Positions 16,207-25,363 of a stretch of 64,000 nt of DNA are shown piece after piece. Both the position numbers and the translations under genes were made by a program. Every line of letters begins with the position of its first letter. The stretch's first letter is position 1. The stretch comes from Streptomyces thermodiastaticus (lineage in GTDB: Bacteria > Actinomycetota > Actinomycetes > Streptomycetales > Streptomycetaceae). The stretch spans positions 1 to 64,000 of the forward strand of contig NZ_BNBV01000027.1 in NCBI RefSeq assembly GCF_014656135.1. Direction: 5' to 3'. The notes beneath the pieces are model-generated. The model was given only the letters and a program-made list of their open reading frames with translations, was not told the DNA's origin and ran no database searches.

Positions 16207-19200
16207 GTGCACGACATGAGCGACGAGCCGCAGCCTCGGGCCGAGGCGCAGCCGCCGACCGAACCGCCGACCGGGCCACAGGCCGAGGCGCAGGGCGAGA
16301 CGCAGGGCGAGGCCCAGCAGCCGACCGAGCCGCAGGCCGGGCAGCCGCGGGCGAGGGCCCAGGGGCCCGCACCGCGCCCGGCCGGCACCCCGGCCCGCTC
16401 CTCCGCCGCGGCGGAGGACAGCAGGGCGGCCGGGCCCACCCGTGAGGAGCGGGCCGCGGGGGGCCGGCCCGGCACCGGGGACGGTGGGCCGGCCGAGCGC
16501 CGGGGCGGGGCCCCGGCCGGGGACGGCGTCCGGGCCGCAGAGGAAGGCCGGGGCGGAGACGAGCGGCGTTCCCAGAAGCGGTCCGCGCCGGCCTCCGAGC
16601 CCGCGTCCGAGCCCGAGCCCGCGTCCGAGTCCGAGCCCGCGTCCGGGCGTGCCGAGCGCCCGTCCGGGCCGGACGCCCGGGGCCGGGACCGGGCCGGAGA
16701 GCAGGCGGAGCGCGCTGAGGCGGGCAGGCAGCAGGAGGACGTCCGGGCCGCACGGCGGCCGGCGGACGTGACGGACGACCGCGCGGGCGCGCCGAAGGCC
16801 GCCGGGGGCGCGGGAGCCGACGGCGCGAAGGCGGCCTTTGGACCGGCTCGCGCCGAGGGAGCCGAGGCCGGCGAGGGAGCCTCCGGAGCGAAGGGTGCCG
16901 CCCCGCGCGGCGGCTCCGGCGCGGAGGCGCGGCGCGAGGGCGCGGGGGCGCCGGCCGGCCGTACGACGCGTGGCACCGGCACGGCGGCGGGCGCTGCGGC
17001 GGCCCGGGCCGAGGGAGCCGCGGACGAGGCGTCGCCGAACGCCAAGGCCAGCGGCATCACCGGCGGCTCCGGTGACGCCGCGGGCGCGCGCCGGGACACC
17101 CGGCAGGGCGGGGCCGGCGGGGCTGCGGCCGCTGCCGGTGCCGGTGCTGTCGACACGCCCACCACGAAGATCACCGCCGTCTCCGCCGGGAAGGCCGGCA
17201 AGGCGCGGAAGACTCCGGGAGCGGCTGGAGCGGCCGCAGCCGCCGGTGCCGCCGGTGCCGACTCCCGCGGCACCGTCCCGGGCGCGACGGCGGCGAACGC
17301 CTCCGGCCCCGCGGCCGGCGCCCCGGACTCCACCGCGACGATCGCCACGGCGTCCGCGGCCGCCGCGGCGTCACCGGCCGCCGGTCCCGGCGCCGACGCC
17401 TCCTCGGACAAGGGCAACGGCAAGGGCAAGCGGCCCAAGCGGCGCGGACTGCGGCGGCTGGTGCCCACCTGGCGCATGGTGCTGGGCGGTGTCATCACCC
17501 TCGCCGTGCTGCTGATCGGCGCGTTCTTCCTCGGGTACTCCCTGGTGAAGATCCCGGCGGCCAACGCCCTGGCGATGAAGCAGGCCAACGTCTACCTGTA
17601 CGCCGACGGCAGCGAGATCGCCCGCGAGGGCGAGATCAACCGGGAGAACGTCTCCCTCGCCCAGGTCTCCAAGGACGCCCAGCACGCGGTGCTGGCCGCG
17701 GAGGACCGCGACTTCTACACCGAGTCGGCGGTCGACCCGGTGGCGATGGTCCGCGCCGGCTGGAACACGGTCACCGGCAAGGGCAAGCAGTCCGGCTCGA
17801 CGATCACCCAGCAGTACGTGAAGAACTACTACCTGGGCCAGGAGCAGACCGTCACCCGCAAGGTGAAGGAGTTCTTCATCGCGATCAAGCTGGACCGCAG
17901 CAAGTCCAAGGACGACATCCTCGAGGGCTACCTGAACACCAGCTTCTTCGGCCGCAACGCCTACGGCATCCAGGCCGCCGCCCGTGCCTACTACGGCATG
18001 GACGCCAAGGACCTGGACCCGGCGCGCGCCGCCTACCTGGCCGCGCTGGTCAACGCGCCCAGCGAGTACGACGTCGTCGCCCACCCGGAGAACAAGGACG
18101 CCGCCGTGGCCCGCTGGAACTACGTCCTGGACGGCATGGTCAAGAAGGGCTGGCTGAGCGCCTCCGAGCGGGCCGGGATGACGTTCCCGATGCCCAAGCA
18201 GGCCACCGTGCCGGTCGGCCTGGCCGGCCAGCGCGGCTACATCGTCCGCGCGGTGAAGGACTACCTGGACCGGAACCACATCCTCAGCGAGCAGGAGCTG
18301 GCCACCGGCGGCTACCGCATCACCACCACCCTGCAGAAGAACAAGCAGGACGCCTTCGTCAAAGCGGTCGACGACCAGCTGATGAACAAGCTGGACAAGG
18401 AGAACAACAAGGTCGACCGCTATGTGCGGGCCGGCGGTGCCGCCATCGACCCGAAGACGGGCGAGGTGGTGGCCATGTACGGCGGCATCGACTACGTCCA
18501 GCAGTACACGAACAACGCCACCCGCCGGGACTTCCAGGTCGGCTCCACCTTCAAGCCGTTCGTCCTGGCCTCGGCCGTCGAGAACGGCTCCCGGACCCAG
18601 GACGGCCGCCCGATCACGCCGAACACCGCCTACGACGGCACCAACAAGCGCCCGGTGCGCGGCTGGACCGGCTACTACGCCCCGGAGAACGAGGACCAGC
18701 ACTCCTACGGCAACATCACCGTCCGCGAGGCCACCGACAAGTCCGTCAACGCGGTGTACGCGCAGATGGCCGTCGACGTGGGCTCGTCCAAGGTGAAGGA
18801 CACCGCGATCGCGCTGGGCCTGCCGAAGGACACCCCGGAGCTGAGCGCCTACCCGTCCATCGCGCTCGGTGTGGCCCGGGCCAGTGTTCTGGACATGGCG
18901 CAGGCCTACGCCACGCTCGCCAACCACGGCCGGCACGGCACCTACACCATCGTCAAGAAGATCACCAAGGGCGGCGAGGCGGTGAACCTGCCGAAGCAGG
19001 CCACCACCCAGGCCATCAGCCGTGAGGCCGCCGACACCACCACCGCCGTGCTGCAGTCCGTGGTGCAGAACGGCACCGCGACCGCGGCCAAGGCGGCCGG
19101 CCGGCCCGCCGCCGGCAAGACCGGTACCGCCGAGGAGGACACGGCGGCCTGGTTCGCCGGGTACACCCCCGACCTGGCCACCGTGGTGTCGGTGATGGGC

Positions 19201-19773
19201 CAGGACCCGGACACCGCCGCCCACAAGTCGCTGTACGGCGCGATGGGCCTGCCCCGCATCAACGGCGGCGGCGCGCCGGCGGAGATCTGGGCGCAGTTCA
19301 CCCGGGACGCGCTGAAGGGCACCCCGGCGCACGACTTCGATCTGCGGATGCAGGCGGGCGCCGACCGGATGCAGCCGGTTCCCGGCGACAGCTCCGCGCA
19401 GACCCCGGGCGGCGACGAGCCGGGCACCGGCACGCCCGGCGGGGACACCCCCGGCGGTTCCACCACCCCGGGCCAGGAGGGCCAGGTCCAGGGGCAGGGC
19501 CAGGGCGACGCGGGCCAGACCGGCGGCACCCCGGGCAGCGGCACGGCCGGGACCGCGGGTGACACCGCCGGCAGCGGCACGCCGCCCACCGGCGGCGCGG
19601 ACACCGGCGGCGGTCCGGCCACCGGCGGCTCCACGTCGACCACCGGTGGCGCGGACACCGGCGGCGGTCCGGGCACGGGCGGCGGCATGCCGGCCACCGG
19701 CGGCACCGATGCCGGCGGTGCGGCGGGACCGGGCGGCCCGGGCGCGGGCCCCGGCCTCGTCGGCCAGCCGTAG
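16207..19773 (+). CDS. Class A penicillin-binding protein with very long disordered ends
   Basis: A 1188-residue bifunctional peptidoglycan synthase. Residues 1-420 are a low-complexity cytoplasmic tail rich in Glu, Ala, Gly and Pro. A membrane anchor follows at about 424-448, then a GT51 glycosyltransferase domain (EDRDFYTES near 500, QQYVKNYYLG near 535) and a penicillin-binding transpeptidase with SxxK as STFK (about 780), SxN as SVN (about 846) and KTGT (about 972). The last 130 residues are Gly/Thr/Pro repeats. It should polymerise and cross-link the wall. The usual family length is 700-800, so both tails are unusual. A GTG at 16207 and an ATG at 16216 are both possible starts. Confidence 0.92.
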   Translation: MHDMSDEPQPRAEAQPPTEPPTGPQAEAQGETQGEAQQPTEPQAGQPRARAQGPAPRPAGTPARSSAAAEDSRAAGPTREERAAGGRPGTGDGGPAERRGGAPAGDGVRAAEEGRGGDERRSQKRSAPASEPASEPEPASESEPASGRAERPSGPDARGRDRAGEQAERAEAGRQQEDVRAARRPADVTDDRAGAPKAAGGAGADGAKAAFGPARAEGAEAGEGASGAKGAAPRGGSGAEARREGAGAPAGRTTRGTGTAAGAAAARAEGAADEASPNAKASGITGGSGDAAGARRDTRQGGAGGAAAAAGAGAVDTPTTKITAVSAGKAGKARKTPGAAGAAAAAGAAGADSRGTVPGATAANASGPAAGAPDSTATIATASAAAAASPAAGPGADASSDKGNGKGKRPKRRGLRRLVPTWRMVLGGVITLAVLLIGAFFLGYSLVKIPAANALAMKQANVYLYADGSEIAREGEINRENVSLAQVSKDAQHAVLAAEDRDFYTESAVDPVAMVRAGWNTVTGKGKQSGSTITQQYVKNYYLGQEQTVTRKVKEFFIAIKLDRSKSKDDILEGYLNTSFFGRNAYGIQAAARAYYGMDAKDLDPARAAYLAALVNAPSEYDVVAHPENKDAAVARWNYVLDGMVKKGWLSASERAGMTFPMPKQATVPVGLAGQRGYIVRAVKDYLDRNHILSEQELATGGYRITTTLQKNKQDAFVKAVDDQLMNKLDKENNKVDRYVRAGGAAIDPKTGEVVAMYGGIDYVQQYTNNATRRDFQVGSTFKPFVLASAVENGSRTQDGRPITPNTAYDGTNKRPVRGWTGYYAPENEDQHSYGNITVREATDKSVNAVYAQMAVDVGSSKVKDTAIALGLPKDTPELSAYPSIALGVARASVLDMAQAYATLANHGRHGTYTIVKKITKGGEAVNLPKQATTQAISREAADTTTAVLQSVVQNGTATAAKAAGRPAAGKTGTAEEDTAAWFAGYTPDLATVVSVMGQDPDTAAHKSLYGAMGLPRINGGGAPAEIWAQFTRDALKGTPAHDFDLRMQAGADRMQPVPGDSSAQTPGGDEPGTGTPGGDTPGGSTTPGQEGQVQGQGQGDAGQTGGTPGSGTAGTAGDTAGSGTPPTGGADTGGGPATGGSTSTTGGADTGGGPGTGGGMPATGGTDAGGAAGPGGPGAGPGLVGQP

Positions 19774-19816
19774 CAAGACCGTCCCCGGGAACACCCGGGC
19801 ACATGCCGGGTGGGGC

Positions 19817-20137
19817 TCAGTGACCGGAGGTCACCTTGAGCCCCACCACCGCTGTCAGGAGCAGGCACACGAAGAAGATCCGGGCGGCGGTCGCCGGTTC
19901 GCCGAAGACCAGCATGCCGAGCACCGCCGCACCGGCCGCGCCGATCCCCACCCACACGCCATAGGCGGTGCCGATCGGCAGGGAGCGGGTGGCCCGGGAC
20001 AGCAGCAGCATGCTCGCGACGATCCCGGCGACGGTGAGCACGCTCGGGACGGGCCGGGTGAAGCCCTCGCTGTACTTCATCCCGATCGACCAGGCCACTT
20101 CCAGCAGGCCGGCGACGATCAGCAGAACCCAGGCCAC
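19817..20137 (-). CDS. SMR-family guanidinium exporter (Gdx/SugE type)
   Basis: A 106-residue small multidrug resistance protein with four membrane helices. The membrane-embedded glutamate lies in AGLLEVAW (about residue 13). The helix-3 motif TAYGVWVGIGAAGAA and MLVFGE fit the guanidinium-specific Gdx/SugE branch rather than the EmrE-type drug pumps. It would export guanidinium in exchange for protons as an antiparallel dimer. The GTG at 20137 starts the conserved protein; the open frame extends upstream only through leader RNA. About 75 bases upstream sits a guanidine-III riboswitch, which strongly supports the substrate call. Confidence 0.9.
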   Translation of the reverse strand: MAWVLLIVAGLLEVAWSIGMKYSEGFTRPVPSVLTVAGIVASMLLLSRATRSLPIGTAYGVWVGIGAAGAAVLGMLVFGEPATAARIFFVCLLLTAVVGLKVTSGH

Positions 20138-20211
20138 GACGGGCACCCCCGAAGGCGACGGGCGACGACGCCGGACGTCGTCGCGGATCCGGACGGATGG
20201 CACAGAGCAAT

Positions 20212-20255
20212 GCGTCGTCTTTGCCTTCGACCCGGTACGGCGCGTCTCGTCGGGT
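20212..20255 (-). promoter_or_regulatory. Guanidine-III (ykkC-III) riboswitch
   Basis: Read on the minus strand, CCCGACGAGACGCGCCGUAC is followed by CGGGUC and, after a short A-rich linker, AAAGACGACGC. This matches the compact class III guanidine aptamer, with a P1 stem (CCCG/CGGG), the conserved ACGAG segment and an H-type pseudoknot between GCGCCGU and ACGACGC (one C-A mismatch). It lies in the leader of an SMR exporter gene, the typical setting. Guanidine binding should raise expression. Confidence 0.82.
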
Positions 20256-20280
20256 TCGCTTGCGAGGGTAACAACACGGC

Positions 20281-20318
20281 GAAGGGGCCGGTGACCGCGG
20301 ACGGTCACCGGCCCCTTC
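20281..20318 (-). terminator. Strong hairpin between groES-like and SMR genes
   Basis: Perfect 17-bp inverted repeat (arms beginning GAAGGGGCCGGTGACC) with a CGGA tetraloop. It lies 22 bases past the stop of the GroES-like gene and just upstream of the guanidine riboswitch leader, so it should insulate the two units. Confidence 0.8.
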
Positions 20319-20339
20319 GGCGTGCGCTGGGGTGACAGG

Positions 20340-20696
20340 TCACAGATACAGGCCGGTGGAGTCCTCCGACCCCTCGAACCGGTCCGCGGCCACGGCGTGC
20401 AGGTCACGCTCGCGCATGAGCACGTACGCGGTGCCGCGCACCTCGACCTGGGCCCGGTCCTCCGGGTCGAACAGCACCCGGTCGCCGGGCTCGACGGTCC
20501 GCACGTTCTGCCCGACGGCGACGACCTCGGCCCAGGCCAGGCGGCGTCCCACGGCGGCCGTGGCGGGGATGAGGATGCCGCCGCCCGTACGCCGCTCGCC
20601 CTCGGTCGTCTCCTGCCGGACGAGCACCCGGTCGTGCAGCATGCGAATGGGCAGCTTGTCGTGGTGGGTGCTCTGCTCGTTTCTGTTGGCGCTCAC
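20340..20696 (-). CDS. GroES-family co-chaperonin-like protein
   Basis: A 118-residue protein with a GroES beta-barrel from about residue 15 to 100. It contains LPIRMLHDRVLVRQ, the mobile-loop region GERRTGGGILIP, GDRVLFDP and YVLMRERDLHAV. It is longer at both ends than classical GroES (about 100 residues) and no groEL is adjacent, so it is a stand-alone paralogue rather than the main co-chaperonin. Whether it works with GroEL is not clear. Confidence 0.85.
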   Translation of the reverse strand: MSANRNEQSTHHDKLPIRMLHDRVLVRQETTEGERRTGGGILIPATAAVGRRLAWAEVVAVGQNVRTVEPGDRVLFDPEDRAQVEVRGTAYVLMRERDLHAVAADRFEGSEDSTGLYL

Positions 20697-20772
20697 GCCT
20701 CGAACCTACCTGCCTTCACCGTGTCCTGACGCGGCTGGGTGGCGGCCGCGGGAGCCTGCCGGCGGACCATGG

Positions 20773-21102
20773 CTAGTCCCGGCGCCGACGGGCGCCCAGG
20801 GTGAGCAGCCCGACCACTCCGACGGCGAGCAGCGCGACGGGCACGATCCGCTCGACGCGCAGCGCTCCGTCCGCGTCCACGAACTGCGACCGCACCTCGC
20901 TCACCACCCGGTTGACCTGGACGTAGGCCCGGCCCAAGGTGTGATCGACGTGGGAGACGACCTTGGCTTTCGCGTCCCCGACGATCGTCTTGGGGTGCAC
21001 CCGCATCCCGATCTCGTCGAGCGTCTCGGCCAGTACCTCGCGGCGGCGCCTGATGTCCGCCTCGATCTCAGCCGGTGTTCTGGTGTCCGCCGTGTCCGCC
21101 AC
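20773..21102 (-). CDS. DUF3618 domain membrane protein
   Basis: About 109 residues from the GTG at 21102, which has GGAGG seven bases upstream; the frame is open to 21177 without support. The N-terminal DUF3618 motif is RTPAEIEADIRRRREVLAET, followed by an amphipathic segment. One C-terminal membrane helix (IVPVALLAVGVVGLLTLG) ends in a basic tail. The family is common in actinobacteria, often with stress-related membrane proteins; its function is unknown. Confidence 0.85.
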   Translation of the reverse strand: MADTADTRTPAEIEADIRRRREVLAETLDEIGMRVHPKTIVGDAKAKVVSHVDHTLGRAYVQVNRVVSEVRSQFVDADGALRVERIVPVALLAVGVVGLLTLGARRRRD

Positions 21103-21231
21103 CGTACCGCCTCCGAAGTCCACTGATGCCTGTCGAGCACAGTCTGTCAGTTCGCGCCGCGACCGCACGGTCGGCACCCCCGGTTACCCTCGACAGCGAC
21201 GGTACAGGCATGCGCGAGGAGAAGACCTTCG

Positions 21232-21699
21232 ATGACCGAGCGACTCCAGGCAGGGGACGTGGCCCCCGCCTTCACCCTCCCCGACGCCGACGGCACCGAG
21301 GTGTCGCTGGCCGACTACCAGGGCCGCAAGGTCATCGTCTACTTCTATCCTGCGGCCCTCACCCCCGGCTGCACCAAGCAGGCCTGCGATTTCACCGACA
21401 ATCTCGACCTGCTGGCCGGTGCCGGGTACGACGTGATCGGCATCTCCCCCGACAAGCTGGAGAAGCTGGCGAGGTTCCGGGAGAAGGAGTCGCTGAAGGT
21501 CACCCTGCTGTCCGACCCGGACAAGAAGGTTCTGGAGGCCTACGGCGCCTTCGGGGAGAAGAAGCTGTACGGCAAGACCGTCACGGGTGTGATCCGCTCC
21601 ACGGTGATCGTGGACGAGAACGGCACGGTCGAGCGCGCCCTGTACAACGTCAAGGCCACCGGGCATGTGGCCAAGATCATCAAGGATCTGGGGATCTGA
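21232..21699 (+). CDS. bcp: Thiol peroxidase, peroxiredoxin Q (Bcp)
   Basis: A 155-residue atypical 2-Cys peroxiredoxin that reduces hydrogen peroxide and organic peroxides using thioredoxin. The active-site motif LTPGCTKQACDF carries the peroxidatic Cys (about 45) and the nearby resolving Cys (about 50). GDVAPAFTLPDADG opens the thioredoxin fold. Length is normal for the family. The ATG is preceded by a GAGGAGAAG-type ribosome site. Confidence 0.95.
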   Translation: MTERLQAGDVAPAFTLPDADGTEVSLADYQGRKVIVYFYPAALTPGCTKQACDFTDNLDLLAGAGYDVIGISPDKLEKLARFREKESLKVTLLSDPDKKVLEAYGAFGEKKLYGKTVTGVIRSTVIVDENGTVERALYNVKATGHVAKIIKDLGI

Positions 21700-21799
21700 C
21701 GCGGGCCGGACGGCCGCCGCGTGCCCGGGAGTCGACGGGGGGCGAGCCGCGGCATCGGGCGTGGACCGCGGCGGCGCCCCCGGTAGCATGGGCACGCAC

Positions 21800-21882
21800 G
21801 CGGCCGTTGCTGAACGGTATAAGCAGAGGTTTTAGGTGCCTCGGGGCGTTTGCCCATGTGGGTTCGACTCCCACCGGCCGCA
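21800..21882 (+). tRNA. tRNA-Leu (anticodon UAG)
   Basis: A seven-pair acceptor stem (GCGGCCG/CGGCCGC), anticodon stem GAGGT/GCCTC with loop TTTAGGT (anticodon TAG), a class II long variable arm and a T-arm with GGTTCGACTCC. The discriminator is A and CCA is not encoded. Confidence 0.93.
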
Positions 21883-21888
21883 CCCCCG

Positions 21889-21915
21889 CAGGGGCCGCCC
21901 TTTGGACGGCCCCTG
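21889..21915 (+). terminator. Terminator after tRNA-Leu
   Basis: Nine-bp inverted repeat CAGGGGCCG/CGGCCCCTG with a nine-base loop, seven bases after the tRNA, followed by the pyrimidine-rich TCTCTTCTTCC. Confidence 0.75.
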
Positions 21916-21966
21916 TCTCTTCTTCCGGTTCTTCCGGCATCTCCCCCGACTTGTACGCGGGCCGTG

Positions 21967-22569
21967 TCAGCCCAGCAGCTCCCGTATCACCGGCACCAGG
22001 GCCCGGAACGCCTTTCCGCGGTGGCTGATCGCGTTCTTCTCCTCGGGCGTCAGCTCGGCGCAGGTGCGGCTCTCGCCCTCCGGCTGGAGGATCGGGTCGT
22101 AGCCGAAGCCGCCTGTGCCGGCGGGTTCGCGGCGCAGCACTCCGGGCAGCCGACCTTCCACGACCCGCTCGGTGCCGTCGGGCAGGGCGAGGGCCGCCGC
22201 GCAGGCGAAGTGGGCGGCGCGGTGCTCGTCGGCGATGTCGGCGAGCTGGGCGAGCAGCAGGCGCAGGTTGGCCTCGTCGTCGCCGTGGCGGCCGGCCCAG
22301 CGGGCGGAGAAGATGCCGGGGGCACCGCCGAGGACGTCGACGCAGAGCCCGGAGTCGTCGGCGACGGCGGGCAGGCCGGTGGCCCGGGCGAGGGAGTGCG
22401 CCTTGAGCAGCGCGTTCTCGGCGAAGGTGACGCCGGTCTCCTTCACGTCGGCGACGTCCGGGTAGGCGTCGGTGCCGACGAGTTCGTGGGGCAGCCCGGC
22501 CTCGGCGAGGATCGCCCTGAGTTCGGTGATCTTCCCGGGGTTGCGGGTGGCGAGGATCAAGCGGGTCAT
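21967..22569 (-). CDS. rdgB: RdgB/HAM1 family XTP/dITP diphosphatase
   Basis: A 200-residue house-cleaning enzyme that hydrolyses ITP, dITP and XTP to monophosphates, keeping deaminated purines out of nucleic acids. Motifs are LILATRNPGKITEL at the N-terminus (phosphate binding), TFAENALLKA, VADDSGL with the catalytic acid pair, and GGFGYDPI and SHRGKA near the end. The ATG at 22569 fits the family; the upstream extension of the frame has no homology. It is followed upstream on the same strand by rph, a common pairing. Confidence 0.95.
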   Translation of the reverse strand: MTRLILATRNPGKITELRAILAEAGLPHELVGTDAYPDVADVKETGVTFAENALLKAHSLARATGLPAVADDSGLCVDVLGGAPGIFSARWAGRHGDDEANLRLLLAQLADIADEHRAAHFACAAALALPDGTERVVEGRLPGVLRREPAGTGGFGYDPILQPEGESRTCAELTPEEKNAISHRGKAFRALVPVIRELLG

Positions 22570-22713
22570 GCCCACCAGTATCCGGGGGCGGGCGGAGGGG
22601 TGCGGTCCGCGACCGTGCCGGTCCCCCGGTCCGGGGGCCGGGCGCACGGCGGGGGTGCCGTACGCCCGGGACCGGCGCGTCGCCGTGACCGCCGCTGCGG
22701 CGGCCGGTGCCGG

Positions 22714-23439
<726 letters not shown>

Positions 23440-23467
23440 GGCGCCGAGCCTAGTCCCCCGAGCCAAA

Positions 23468-23496
23468 GGGGCTCCCTCCGCACCGGAAGGAGCCCC
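23468..23496 (-). terminator. Terminator after nagF
   Basis: Inverted repeat GGGGCTCC/GGAGCCCC with a 13-base loop, 22 bases past the nagF stop and upstream of rph. Confidence 0.6.
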
Positions 23497-23518
23497 CTGG
23501 ACGGTGAACCGTGCCGGT

Positions 23519-23752
23519 TCACATCATGTCTTCGATCTCCGCGGCGATGGGGTCGGCGTCGGTGCCGATGACGACCTGGATGGCGGTGCCTATCTTCACC
23601 ACGCCGTGGGCGCCGGCGGCCTTGAGCGCGGCCTCGTCGACCAGCGAGGGGTCGTTGACCTCGGTGCGGAGCCGGGTGATGCAGCCCTCGACCTCTTCGA
23701 TGTTGTCGATGCCGCCGAGCCCGGCAACGATCTTCTCAGCCTTGCTGGCCAT
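23519..23752 (-). CDS. nagF: PTS EIIB component for N-acetylglucosamine
   Basis: A 77-residue EIIB domain of the glucose/GlcNAc PTS family. It accepts phosphate on the cysteine in VEGCITRLR (about residue 24) and passes it to sugar entering through the EIIC permeases. The motif KAEKIVAGLGGIDNI and the stand-alone form match Streptomyces NagF. AGGAG precedes the ATG. It is divergent from nagE1 and shares an intergenic region with a dre operator, so DasR control by glucosamine-6-phosphate is likely. Confidence 0.9.
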   Translation of the reverse strand: MASKAEKIVAGLGGIDNIEEVEGCITRLRTEVNDPSLVDEAALKAAGAHGVVKIGTAIQVVIGTDADPIAAEIEDMM

Positions 23753-23869
23753 GTCTCTTCTCCTAGATCCGAACCGCTATGTCGCAGTAACCCACAGGTG
23801 GCCCATCTTCGCGAGCGGTCGTGCCGTGGGTGCCCCATGCTGGCCATCACGACGCGGAACCGTCCGTCA

Positions 23870-23885
23870 ACTGGTCTACACCACG
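23870..23885. promoter_or_regulatory. dre operator (DasR box) upstream of nagE1
   Basis: ACTGGTCTACACCACG closely matches the DasR-responsive element ACTGGTCTAGACCACT. It sits 33 bases before the nagE1 start and in the shared nagF/nagE1 intergenic region. Confidence 0.8.
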
Positions 23886-23917
23886 GCCCGCGCCCCGGCC
23901 AAACGCGGAGGACGCCG

Positions 23918-25213
23918 ATGACCGCCGACAGCGCCGATGCCAGAGTCTCCCCCGTCCGCGAGCGATGGAACAGGGCTTTCCAGGGACTGCAGAAGATGGG
24001 CCGGAGCCTGCAGCTGCCGATCGCGGTGCTGCCGGCCGCGGGCATCCTCAACCGTCTCGGCCAGCCGGACGTGTTCGGCGCGGACGGGCTCGGCTGGGGC
24101 GCCGTGTCGAAGGTGATGGCGGGCGCAGGCGGGGCGCTGCTGGACGGTCAGCTGGGTCTGCCGCTGCTGTTCTGCGTCGGTGTGGCGATCGGCATGGCGA
24201 AGAAGACGGACGGCTCGACGGCGCTGGCGGCGGTGGTGGGGTTCCTCGTCTACTACAACGTGCTGCACCAGTTCCCCCTCGCCTGCCCGGCTGGAGCGAG
24301 GACGATGGCCACAGGGTGCCAGGGGGCGGACGGGACGGTGACGGCGTTCACCTACCAGAATCCGGGGATCTTCGGCGGCATCGTGATGGGGCTGCTGTCC
24401 GCTCTCTTCTGGCAGCGTCTGCACCGCACGCGGCTGGTGGACTGGCTGGGCTTCTTCAACGGCCGGCGCCTGGTGCCGATCGTCATGGCCTTCGTGGCGA
24501 TCCTGTTCGCGGCGCTGTGCCTGTGGGTGTGGCCGCCGGTCGGCCGGGCGCTGGAGTCGTTCAGTGCGTGGCTGAACGCGGCCGGGGCGTGGGGCGCCGG
24601 TGTCTTCGGGCTGGCCAACCGGGCGTTGCTGGTGATCGGCCTGCACCAGTTCCTCAACGTGCCGATCTGGTTCCAGTTCGGAAGCTGGACCAAGCCGGAC
24701 GGCACGGTGGTGCACGGGGACATCAACATGTTCCTGGCCGGGGATCCGCAGGCGGGGCAGTTCACCTCGGGGTTCTTCCCGATCATGATGTTCGCGCTGC
24801 CGGCGGCGGCCCTGGCGATCACGCACAGCGCCCGGCCCGCGCGCCGCAAGGAGGTCGGCGGGCTGATGCTGTCGGTGGCGCTGACCTCGTTCGTCACCGG
24901 GATCACCGAGCCGCTGGAGTACTCGTTCCTTTTCGTCGCCCCGGTGCTGTACGCGGTGCACGCGGTGCTCACCGGGGTGTCGATGGCGGTGACGTGGGCG
25001 CTGGGGGTGCGCGACGGGTTCAGCTTCTCCGCGGGCCTGATCGACTACGTCATCAACTGGCACCTGGCGACGCGGCCGTGGGCGATCGTGCCGATCGGGC
25101 TGTGCTTCGCCGTCGTCTATTACGCGGTGTTCCGCTTCGCGATCACGCGGTTCGGTCTGCGCACGCCGGGGCGGGAGCCCGAGGGCGAGACGGAGGACGT
25201 CACCAAGGCCTGA
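23918..25213 (+). CDS. nagE1: PTS EIIC permease, N-acetylglucosamine type
   Basis: About 431 residues; the membrane channel of the GlcNAc PTS. Hydrophobic helices fill most of the chain. The conserved segments are LPIAVLPAAGILNRLG near the N-terminus, KKTDGSTALAAVVGF, and the sugar-binding GITEPLEYSFLFVAP near residue 330. No EIIA or EIIB domain is attached, so it depends on NagF. The ATG at 23918 has GGAGG six bases upstream. DNA here is very GC-rich (48 of 60 bases in 24541-24600), unlike its neighbour nagE2. Confidence 0.88.
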   Translation: MTADSADARVSPVRERWNRAFQGLQKMGRSLQLPIAVLPAAGILNRLGQPDVFGADGLGWGAVSKVMAGAGGALLDGQLGLPLLFCVGVAIGMAKKTDGSTALAAVVGFLVYYNVLHQFPLACPAGARTMATGCQGADGTVTAFTYQNPGIFGGIVMGLLSALFWQRLHRTRLVDWLGFFNGRRLVPIVMAFVAILFAALCLWVWPPVGRALESFSAWLNAAGAWGAGVFGLANRALLVIGLHQFLNVPIWFQFGSWTKPDGTVVHGDINMFLAGDPQAGQFTSGFFPIMMFALPAAALAITHSARPARRKEVGGLMLSVALTSFVTGITEPLEYSFLFVAPVLYAVHAVLTGVSMAVTWALGVRDGFSFSAGLIDYVINWHLATRPWAIVPIGLCFAVVYYAVFRFAITRFGLRTPGREPEGETEDVTKA

Positions 25214-25305
25214 GAGGTCGCGGTGCACCGGGCCCGCTGGGCGCACGCACGGTAGCTGATCCGTCGCTGAATCGCGGGTTCCTTCCCCGTCCCTGTCGTG
25301 CTACA

Positions 25306-25340
25306 ACAGGTCTACACCACTGGGAGTGGTGTAGACCACA
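25306..25340. promoter_or_regulatory. Double dre operator forming a large palindrome upstream of nagE2
   Basis: Two dre boxes, ACAGGTCTACACCACT (25306-25321) and AGTGGTGTAGACCACA (25325-25340), are arranged head to head. Their 13-bp arms (GGTCTACACCACT and its complement) are separated by only GGG, so they also form one long hairpin. It lies 23 bases before the nagE2 start. Two DasR dimers could bind. Confidence 0.8.
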
Positions 25341-25363
25341 GCCATGCCCGACTGGAGGATCTA

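Noticed and set aside
15873..17588. 571-codon open frame on the minus strand opposite the PBP N-terminus
   Set aside because: Composed of Ala/Pro/Arg/Ser low complexity with no motif or ribosome site; it is a by-product of high GC opposite a real gene.
17371..19794. 807-codon minus-strand frame opposite the PBP catalytic region
   Set aside because: The plus strand encodes all class A PBP motifs in order; the antisense frame has only Gly/Val/Arg/Leu-rich filler.
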